NCBI GenBank assembly: GCA_013694595.1
Contig: JACDCC010000068.1
Location: forward strand, 1 to 32,315
Origin: Chthoniobacterales bacterium
Lineage (GTDB): Bacteria > Verrucomicrobiota > Verrucomicrobiia > Chthoniobacterales > UBA10450
Direction: 5' to 3'
Length of the DNA: 32,315 nucleotides
Below the pieces are notes generated by a model, which was not told the origin of the DNA, ran no database searches, and was given only the letters and a program-made list of their open reading frames with translations. The position numbers and the translations under genes were made by a program. Shown piece after piece: positions 26,005 through 32,315 of the stretch (its first letter is position 1; the number at the start of each line of letters is the position of its first letter).

Positions 26005-27672
26005 TCAAGCTCCGGAGTTCCGCGCGACGTAGATGCGCACGCCGTTTACTTCTTCTTTGAACGTATAGTTCTCGCGAATGTAATCGGCTAGTGCGGGAAA
26101 ATTCTCGTGCCGTTGCGTGGCCGGATCGTTCATTCGGAAGAACGCGCCGGGGTGAACTGCGTCGACGAACACCTTTGGTTTGTCCGCCTGTAGTTCGCTC
26201 ATGTAGCGCTCGCGCAAAGAGGCTAAATTCGGGCCTGCCACCGCCAGACCCGCTGTGTCTGCTGCACGGGTCGCCATGATGGTTCCCGTGTGCGCGTAAA
26301 GCTCTGCTGCCCAACCCCAGACCGCGATGACATCACCGCGACGCGCATATCTGGCGACGGCCTCTGCCTCGGGTGGACGCGGCTGCATCGTGTGGGAGGC
26401 GATCGACGAGACAAAACGATTCGGAGCCGCCAACGCGACGCTGAGCGCCGGGACGGTGAACACCGTGAGCCAAGTCATCGGCACCCAAAACCGCTCCCTC
26501 TGCCAGAGTGCCGCCTCTCGAGTCAGCGCGAGGAATGCGGCCGCACAGAAGCTAACCGGGATGACGGAGAACAGCAGATAGTGCGGGAATCCCCGGTGTG
26601 GTTTGTAGATGCTGTACCACGCTGCGACCACGAGCAGGAGCGAAAATGCCGTGACGAGCAGCGCGCGCCGCGGGATGCTGCGCCAGCGCACGAGCGCGAG
26701 CGCCCCCACTCCAACGGCCATGAGAGCTGGTATCAGGAAGGCCGCGTATGACTTTACCGTGCCGAAAAAGAACCGCGTTCCGACACTCGCATCTCCACCA
26801 CTCGCTGCGTATTCCAGACCACCGGTGAAGTAGCTGATCGGATCTGCGGGATTCCCGGCGACGCTCCCCCACACCATGAGCACGGCAGGCACGGCGCAGA
26901 GCGACAGGGCTGCGATCGCCAGCAGCACCGCGGCCTCCTTCGTCCCTCGCCTCGTGAGGAAGATTGCCACCGCGAGACCGCAACAGATGAGTGCGGCGAT
27001 TGGCGTTGCCTGCAGTTTCGCAAAAACACTGCTCCCGAGGCAAATGCCTGCCGCGGCTGCAGCGATCACACGCGCCCGGGCGGATCCAACACCGGCGGCG
27101 ACGAACGCAGCGCCTGCGAGCGCCGCGGTGGTTAGAAAGACCGGGAGGTACTCGCTCGAAAAATGAACGAAGTCGACTTCGTCTGTCAGTGCTACCAGCA
27201 GCACGGCCGGCACGATGCCCAGCTGCGCGAGGCGTGCGTCATAGACCCACTCCAACGCGAAGTAGAGCGCAAGGACGGCACTGGTCATCAAACAGGTGCC
27301 GATCAACCGCGTGGAGAAGAAGTCGATTGAACAGCCGAAGAGGGCTGGGAGCGCGAGAAGATAGCTGCCGAGCGGCCCACTCGTCGCAGCATCGAACCCG
27401 CGCCACGGGACCGGATCGACCGTAATTTTGAGCGCCCCCGCTACCCACATCCCTTCATCAACATTCAATGCATAACTCGGAATCAAAACCGGCCAACGCC
27501 AGGCGAAAATGACAACGGCAGTCGAAATCAGAAAGAGCAGCTGAGAACGGTAGGCTGCGGTCGGTTCACGGTGGCTAGCCGCCAGCGTCAAAAAGCAAAA
27601 CAAGGCGCTGACCGCAACCAAATAGAAGCGCACCGGCGCGGCTCCAAACCAGCTGACAATAGCCTGACTCAT
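26005..27672 (-). CDS. Polytopic GT39-like membrane glycosyltransferase
   Basis: The 555-residue protein has about twelve hydrophobic segments. The first loop holds the acidic pair NVDEGMWVAGALK followed by ATSGPLGSYLLALPA, the layout seen in protein-mannosyltransferase and ArnT-type GT-C enzymes (DE in loop one, then a conserved Gly-Pro-Leu). The C-terminal 150 residues are soluble and contain GDVIAVWGWAAELY and VNGVRIYV. It would use a polyprenyl-phosphate sugar donor at the periplasmic side of the inner membrane. It is the first gene of a five-gene minus-strand run that continues with the coiled-coil methyltransferase, the GT2-GT4 protein, a lipoprotein and another GT-C protein. It diverges from the membrane protein gene at 27852 over a 179-base spacer. 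Confidence 0.78.
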   Translation of the reverse strand: MSQAIVSWFGAAPVRFYLVAVSALFCFLTLAASHREPTAAYRSQLLFLISTAVVIFAWRWPVLIPSYALNVDEGMWVAGALKITVDPVPWRGFDAATSGPLGSYLLALPALFGCSIDFFSTRLIGTCLMTSAVLALYFALEWVYDARLAQLGIVPAVLLVALTDEVDFVHFSSEYLPVFLTTAALAGAAFVAAGVGSARARVIAAAAAGICLGSSVFAKLQATPIAALICCGLAVAIFLTRRGTKEAAVLLAIAALSLCAVPAVLMVWGSVAGNPADPISYFTGGLEYAASGGDASVGTRFFFGTVKSYAAFLIPALMAVGVGALALVRWRSIPRRALLVTAFSLLLVVAAWYSIYKPHRGFPHYLLFSVIPVSFCAAAFLALTREAALWQRERFWVPMTWLTVFTVPALSVALAAPNRFVSSIASHTMQPRPPEAEAVARYARRGDVIAVWGWAAELYAHTGTIMATRAADTAGLAVAGPNLASLRERYMSELQADKPKVFVDAVHPGAFFRMNDPATQRHENFPALADYIRENYTFKEEVNGVRIYVARNSGA

Positions 27673-27851
27673 TCGTGCTTTCGTCCGGGCTGGTGCATCA
27701 CGAGCACCTTGCGGCTGTTTTCACGAGCATTCAACGATGTTACCGATTGAGGGCCCATGGTTCCGACGATGAGACTTTTGGGTCATGGACGGCATCACTC
27801 GCGGCACTCGCTCCTTCCCATCTGGGCCGAAATCCTCTGTAACTGTCCCGA

Positions 27852-29951
27852 ATGAAGCAACGGTGGCGATCAGCGGTCTCGCGGAAAGGCGAGTGGCCAT
27901 GGCTGGTCGCACTGCTGGCGCTAACGGCCATCGTTTGGTGCGCGGCGTATCATCGCTGGAGTGTGCACGCTTGGACGACGCCACTCACCTACGGCTCGGA
28001 TACGTGGTGGGGTATGGCCGCCGCAAAAGCAACGGCGACTGGGGAGATCGCGCCGGTCCTGCCGAAGTATATCCGTTCACTGGGTGCGCCGTTCGAAGCG
28101 AATTGGAATGATTACCCGTCAGCGGACGAGGCAACGCTCGCGTTGATAGGACTGCTGGCACGGCTGTTCGGCGTGTTCGCCGGTGCGAACATCTCCGTGC
28201 TGCTCGCGCAACTGCTCGCCGCCTTCGCCTTTTATTTTGTTTGCCGTTGGCTCCGCTACGATCGGTTGTTTTCAATCGCTGGAGCCGTGCTGTTTGCCTT
28301 TAGCCGCTACGCGTTTTCGCGGGGTTTGCTGCACCTCGGCTTGGTGTACTACTGGCACATTCCTCTCGGAATTCTCGTGGTGTGGTGGTGCATGGCGAGG
28401 CAGCCGCTTCTCTACAATCGGCTCTTTGCCGCGGCGGCGATCATCGCGGCGCTGCACGCCTCGCAAAATCCCTACTACACGGCAATGTTCGGCCAATTAC
28501 TCCTCCTGGCCGCGCTGTATCACGTCGCGCGGCGGTCACGCTGGCAGCGGGTGCTGCCGCCAATGCTTCTCATCGGCATCACCGGTGTGACCTTCGCCTT
28601 GATGCACGCGGATACTTTCTACTCGTATGAGGTGAATGGCGCGCCGGCCAAGGTGGTGGAGCGGAATTACAGCGGCCTCGAGTTTTACGCCTTGAAGCCG
28701 GTGGAGTTGCTTCTGCCCGTCGTACACCAGGTCCAGTGGCTCCACGACTGGGCGCGGCAATCCTATTACGCAAAAACGATGCTGATCGGTGAAGCCGGGT
28801 CGCCGTACTTGGGTGTGGTCGGTGTGCTGGCGCTGGTGTGGCTCGCCTGGACGAGCTTCCGCGCGATCGCACAGCGGCAGAACGCACAGATTCCAGGGCA
28901 TACCTGGCTCGTGGTGTGGGTCATCGCGTACTCAGTGGTGGGCGGCATTAATGGAGTGGTCGGCTTCGCGGTTGAGGTTTTCCGAGGAACGAATCGCTAC
29001 AGCATTGTCATCCTTACGTTGCTGTTGCTTTTCCTCGTGCGCCAGCTCACCGGCCTAACGAGAAGCTGGCATCCGGTGGGGAGGAGTGCGCTCGCCACCG
29101 TTCTCGTGGCCGTCGGGTTGTTCGATCAGATTCCCCCCGCGCTGGCCGCTGGGATTGCGCCGACGGCTGAGCGACTCGCGGCAGATCGGCAGGTTGTTCA
29201 GGCAGTCGAAGCGCAACTGCCGGCACGTGCGATGTTGTTTCAGCTCCCAGTCGCCGAGTTCCCCGAGGCTGGCGCGATTGGCACCATGGGCGATTACGAG
29301 CATTTCCGGCCCTATCTTCATTCGCAGACGTTGCGGTTCTCGTATGGCAACACGAGGGGACGCACGCGCGACGCCTGGCAGAGAGAGGCGGTCGGACTCG
29401 GGGTGCCGTATTTAACAGGTGCCTTGGAAAAGTACGGGTTTTCGGCCGTTTGGATCAATCGCAACGGCTACGATGACCGCGGTGCATCGCTCATTGCGGA
29501 GTTTAATCAGGCAGGCAGAAGCAAGGTCCTCGCTCAAAACGCTGAATTCGTTTGTATGGCACTATTTCCCTCCGCCCAGCCGCGACTTCCAGCTGAGTTC
29601 GCTCGCGGTTGGCACTCTCTCGAGGCGCAGACCGGGATGGATTGGCGTTGGAGTTCGGGAAACGCCGAGGTGGTGTTGCACAATCCAGATCCTGCAAGGC
29701 GTCCACTGCAAGTCTCCTTTGACATCGAGACACCCCAGCCACGCATAATCGATCTTGCAGTCAACGGCCAGAGAATTTTCCACCGATCACTGACGGCTGA
29801 AGATGGCCGCGTGGGAGTCAATTTCCCGGTGGTGTTTTCATCGCCGACCACACTGATCCGGTTTCAGACTGATGTGCCCGGACAGGTCCCCGGAAATGGC
29901 GACCCGAGGAAACTCGCTTTTCGTGTTTTGAACTTCCAAGTTTTGCATTGA
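27852..29951 (+). CDS. Large polytopic membrane protein, YfhO/GT-C-like
   Basis: The 699-residue product has about eleven hydrophobic segments to around residue 430, then a soluble C-terminal part of about 250 residues. The first loop has YGSDTWWGMAAAKA, a GT-C-like acidic site, followed by NWNDYPSADEATLALIG. The C-terminal part includes QLPVAEFPEAG and a terminal beta-rich region. This layout is like the large membrane glycosylation proteins of the YfhO type, but I do not recognise the family with certainty. The context, directly upstream of the CDP-sugar genes and facing the same way, suggests a role in transferring or handling the glycan. There are 70 bases between its stop and rfbF. The ATG at 27852 has no Shine-Dalgarno site. 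Confidence 0.72.
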   Translation: MKQRWRSAVSRKGEWPWLVALLALTAIVWCAAYHRWSVHAWTTPLTYGSDTWWGMAAAKATATGEIAPVLPKYIRSLGAPFEANWNDYPSADEATLALIGLLARLFGVFAGANISVLLAQLLAAFAFYFVCRWLRYDRLFSIAGAVLFAFSRYAFSRGLLHLGLVYYWHIPLGILVVWWCMARQPLLYNRLFAAAAIIAALHASQNPYYTAMFGQLLLLAALYHVARRSRWQRVLPPMLLIGITGVTFALMHADTFYSYEVNGAPAKVVERNYSGLEFYALKPVELLLPVVHQVQWLHDWARQSYYAKTMLIGEAGSPYLGVVGVLALVWLAWTSFRAIAQRQNAQIPGHTWLVVWVIAYSVVGGINGVVGFAVEVFRGTNRYSIVILTLLLLFLVRQLTGLTRSWHPVGRSALATVLVAVGLFDQIPPALAAGIAPTAERLAADRQVVQAVEAQLPARAMLFQLPVAEFPEAGAIGTMGDYEHFRPYLHSQTLRFSYGNTRGRTRDAWQREAVGLGVPYLTGALEKYGFSAVWINRNGYDDRGASLIAEFNQAGRSKVLAQNAEFVCMALFPSAQPRLPAEFARGWHSLEAQTGMDWRWSSGNAEVVLHNPDPARRPLQVSFDIETPQPRIIDLAVNGQRIFHRSLTAEDGRVGVNFPVVFSSPTTLIRFQTDVPGQVPGNGDPRKLAFRVLNFQVLH

Positions 29952-30021
29952 AGATGGCGCACAGGTATTCACCCGCTCTGCGGCGTCTACTGAGACAGCC
30001 TCTCAATTCAAACTAGCTGCG

Positions 30022-30804
30022 ATGAAAGTAGTCATTCTGTGCGGCGGAAAGGGAACGCGATTACGCGAGGAAACGGAGTTCCGGCCGAAACCAATGTTGC
30101 CGATCGGCGAGCGCCCGATCCTCTGGCACATCATGAAGACGTATGCGCATTGCGGCTTCAAGCAGTTCATCCTCTGCCTGGGTTACAAAGGCGACATGAT
30201 CAAGGAATACTTCCGCAACTACCTCTGGAACACGTGCGATGCGACCCTGTATCTCGCCCAGGAGCCCGAGGTGAAATTCCATACGCGGCATAACGAGGAA
30301 GACTGGCAGGTTACGCTAGCCGACACCGGCGCTGAGTCACTCACCGGCGAGCGTGTCTTCCGCATCCGCAAGTTTCTTGAAGGTGACGATACCTTCCTGC
30401 TGACCTACGGAGATGGCGTCGGGAACATCGACGTCCCTGCATCCATCGAATGTCATCGTCGCTCGGGAAAGATCTGCACGCTGACTGCCGTGCACCCGCC
30501 GGGGAGATTCGGTGAGCTGAGCTTGCGCGATGATTCGACCGTCCACGGTTTCAACGAAAAGCCACAAACGGAAATCGGCTACATCAACGGCGGCTACATG
30601 GTATGCAGCACGCGGCTGTTCGATTACCTGGAACCGAACCCTGAGGTGATGCTGGAACAGGAGCCGCTGCGCCGCATGGCGGGCGAAGGACAGATGGGCG
30701 CCTATAAGCACGACGGCTTTTGGCAGCCGATGGACACTTTTCAGGAGTTCACGCTGTTGAACTCGCTTTGGAACGAAGGCCGCGCGCCTTGGAAGGTCTG
30801 GTAG
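30022..30804 (+). CDS. rfbF: Glucose-1-phosphate cytidylyltransferase
   Basis: RfbF (DdhA) joins CTP and alpha-D-glucose 1-phosphate to give CDP-glucose and pyrophosphate, the first step of the CDP-3,6-dideoxyhexose pathway. The 260-residue length matches the family. The nucleotide-binding loop GGKGTRLREET is at residues 8-18, followed by RPKPMLPIG with the conserved Lys23, and by YGDGVGNID, where the Asp of YGDG is the usual metal ligand. GYINGGYMVC and KHDGFWQPMDT are also characteristic. The gene is followed after three bases by rfbG and then by rfbH, the usual order of this pathway. Confidence 0.96.
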   Translation: MKVVILCGGKGTRLREETEFRPKPMLPIGERPILWHIMKTYAHCGFKQFILCLGYKGDMIKEYFRNYLWNTCDATLYLAQEPEVKFHTRHNEEDWQVTLADTGAESLTGERVFRIRKFLEGDDTFLLTYGDGVGNIDVPASIECHRRSGKICTLTAVHPPGRFGELSLRDDSTVHGFNEKPQTEIGYINGGYMVCSTRLFDYLEPNPEVMLEQEPLRRMAGEGQMGAYKHDGFWQPMDTFQEFTLLNSLWNEGRAPWKVW

Positions 30805-30807
30805 CGA

Positions 30808-31920
30808 ATGTTCGGGGACGCTTATCGCGGCAAGAGCGTCTGGCTCTCCGGTCACACCGGCTTTAAAGGTTCCTGGCTCGCCACCTGGCTGCTCCAGCTC
30901 GGCGCGCGCGTGCACGGTTTTGCGCTCGAACCATCGACAACGTCAAGCCTCTTTGAGCAGATCGGCCTTGGTTCGGAGCTCACGCACGAGATCGGCGATG
31001 TGCGGGATGCTTCGGCTGTAGCGTCATCACTCCGGAGAGCCGCGCCCGACTTCGTCTTCCATCTGGCGGCGCAACCGCTTGTCCGGTTTTCATACGAGCA
31101 GCCGGTCGAAACCTACGACACAAACGTCATGGGAACGATCCACGTCCTCGAGGCGCTCCGTAGCTGGCAACGCCCGTGTGCAGCCGTCTTCATCACGACA
31201 GATAAATGTTATGAAAATCGCGAATGGCTCTACGCCTATCGCGAAGAAGATCCACTCGGCGGCTACGATCCCTACAGCTCGAGCAAAGCCGCGGCTGAGA
31301 TCGCGATCTCTGCTTATCGCCGATCATATTTCGCTAGGCATCCCGTGAAAATCGCCAGCGCGCGCGCGGGCAACGTCATCGGCGGTGGGGATTGGGGTCT
31401 GGATCGAATTGTGCCGGACAGCATCCGGGCTCTTCAGCGAGGCGAAGCCATCCCAGTGCGGAACAAACATTCCACCCGGCCCTGGCAACACGTACTCGAG
31501 CCGCTCAGCGGGTATCTCTCGTTAGGCGCGCGCCTTACGACGGCCGAAGAAGCCGAGCGCGCGCAGCTTTGCTCCGCTTTTAATTTCGGGCCTTCTCTCA
31601 TCTCGAATCGTACCGTCGCCGATCTCGTGCAGGAGCTTCTGCAACACTGGCCCGGTGAGTGGGCCGACCGATCCGACCCCAACGCTCTCCACGAAGCAAA
31701 CCTGCTGAACCTCGCCACGGATAAAGCCTACCACTTGTTAAGCTGGTTTCCGGTGTGGTCGTTCGAAGAAACTATCCGTGAAACAGCGGCTTGGTACAAG
31801 TCCGGGAGCGATGGGAAGAACGCGCTGCCTACAATCACGCGCTCGCAAATCGGACGATATGAGGAGAGCGCAAGAGCGCTCCGTCTAGTCTGGGCCGCTT
31901 CCGCTTTGGCCGACCTCTGA
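30808..31920 (+). CDS. rfbG: CDP-glucose 4,6-dehydratase
   Basis: RfbG (DdhB) is an NAD-dependent short-chain dehydrogenase/reductase-type enzyme that converts CDP-glucose to CDP-4-keto-6-deoxyglucose. The 370-residue length is normal. The Rossmann glycine motif is GHTGFKGSW (residues 15-23), and the catalytic YxxxK is Tyr156-Lys160 in DPYSSSKAAAE. TTDKCYENREW, RAGNVIGGGDWGLDRIVPD and RPWQHVLEPLSGYL are diagnostic of the CDP-glucose branch of the family. The gene starts three bases after rfbF ends, with GGAAGG eleven bases before its ATG, so the two are surely co-transcribed. Confidence 0.96.
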   Translation: MFGDAYRGKSVWLSGHTGFKGSWLATWLLQLGARVHGFALEPSTTSSLFEQIGLGSELTHEIGDVRDASAVASSLRRAAPDFVFHLAAQPLVRFSYEQPVETYDTNVMGTIHVLEALRSWQRPCAAVFITTDKCYENREWLYAYREEDPLGGYDPYSSSKAAAEIAISAYRRSYFARHPVKIASARAGNVIGGGDWGLDRIVPDSIRALQRGEAIPVRNKHSTRPWQHVLEPLSGYLSLGARLTTAEEAERAQLCSAFNFGPSLISNRTVADLVQELLQHWPGEWADRSDPNALHEANLLNLATDKAYHLLSWFPVWSFEETIRETAAWYKSGSDGKNALPTITRSQIGRYEESARALRLVWAASALADL

Positions 31921-31939
31921 TTTTGATCTACTCTGCGCC

Positions 31940-32146
31940 ATGCCTATCACAGTCATCAAAGAGGGCGAAACGCTGCGCCTTGTGCGCTCGACCATTTCAC
32001 TACCGGAAGGAGAGCAGATCGTCCTTCACACGGAAGAAGGGTGGAGGGCGTTGCAGATGGACCGCAAGAGCGCGATCCCAGCGAGGCATGACGCTGTCGA
32101 CCTGCGCTCCGACAGCTCGGCTTCAGCGCTGGGTGATGCTCACTAA
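31940..32146 (+). CDS. Small protein of unknown function between rfbG and rfbH
   Basis: The 68-residue product is soluble and charged, with a probable beta-rich first half (ITVIKEGETLRLVRSTISLP, then EQIVLHTEEGW) and a Ser/Asp-rich, probably disordered tail. I do not recognise it. It fits neatly between rfbG (19 bases upstream) and rfbH (20 bases downstream) on the same strand, and its codon usage resembles its neighbours, which supports a real gene. It could be a small regulatory or chaperone-like subunit, or a chance frame. Confidence 0.5.
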   Translation: MPITVIKEGETLRLVRSTISLPEGEQIVLHTEEGWRALQMDRKSAIPARHDAVDLRSDSSASALGDAH

Positions 32147-32166
32147 GATTTTTGTGTGATCGCTGG

Positions 32167-32315
32167 ATGAAAACGCCTGCTGAACTTAAAGCTGAGATCC
32201 TCCGCCTGACGCGCGAGTACTCGCGCCAAACGCACGCGGCGCAGCGGCCCGGCTATTGTGGGGATGCACGTGCGAAATTCGTCGCGGGAGAAACAGTGGT
32301 GCCGTATGCGGGCCG
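32167..32315 (+). CDS. rfbH: CDP-4-keto-6-deoxyglucose 3-dehydrase, N-terminal fragment
   Basis: Only about 49 codons are in the window before the right edge. The visible product begins MKTPAELKAEILRLTREYSR and then has KFVAGETVVPYAG, the start of the RfbH/DdhC (E1) family, where F.PG...VPYAGRV is conserved. The full protein is a PLP- and [2Fe-2S]-dependent dehydrase that removes the C3 hydroxyl of CDP-4-keto-6-deoxyglucose. The order rfbF-rfbG-rfbH and the small spacing support the call. The catalytic region is outside the window. Confidence 0.82.
   Translation, partial: MKTPAELKAEILRLTREYSRQTHAAQRPGYCGDARAKFVAGETVVPYAG

Noticed and set aside
27692-27708. Small inverted repeat GGTGC-N7-GCACC in the divergent spacer as an operator
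   Set aside because: Five-base arms only, single occurrence, and no regulator gene nearby.

Overview
The window is GC-rich bacterial chromosomal DNA, densely coding, with no rRNA, tRNA, CRISPR or insertion sequence that I can see. It probably comes from a soil or freshwater Verrucomicrobia-type bacterium. That is an inference from the style of the intergenic palindromic repeats, the mix of glycan genes and the general lack of strong Shine-Dalgarno sites; Acidobacteria or a related group cannot be excluded without a database search. The longest gene-free stretch is about 260 bases (15817-16077), so no gap exceeds 300 bases.

Region 1 (1-6.4 kb) is housekeeping and carbon metabolism. A membrane metalloprotease-like protein (+) is followed by three minus-strand genes: malto-oligosyltrehalose synthase (treY), arginyl-tRNA synthetase (argS) and a nitrogen-type PTS IIA protein. 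All five long palindromic repeats of the window lie here: two between the protease and treY, one between treY and argS, one between argS and the PTS gene, and one inside argS, where it is translated in frame as an extra segment of about 38 residues.

Region 2 (6.5-32.3 kb) is a large surface-polysaccharide locus. It holds a stand-alone WbsX-type protein and a 1922-residue protein combining a coiled coil, twelve 38-residue repeats, a second WbsX domain, a GT2 domain, a GT9-like domain and an Anp1/GT62-like domain. It also has a PhyH-type dioxygenase, three small lipoproteins, four polytopic GT-C-like membrane proteins, a double methyltransferase fused through a zinc ribbon, a GT2-GT4 double glycosyltransferase, and a methyltransferase with a coiled-coil tail.

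Region 3 (30.0 kb to the right edge) is a nucleotide-sugar operon: rfbF (glucose-1-phosphate cytidylyltransferase), rfbG (CDP-glucose 4,6-dehydratase), a small unknown gene and the start of rfbH (CDP-4-keto-6-deoxyglucose 3-dehydrase). These would supply CDP-activated 3,6-dideoxyhexose precursors. The inferred picture is that they feed the glycosyltransferases of region 2, the GT-C proteins use lipid-linked sugars at the membrane, and the methyltransferases and dioxygenase decorate or cap the glycan. Each of the three lipoproteins sits directly upstream of a glycosyltransferase gene, which suggests an envelope-anchored partner role.
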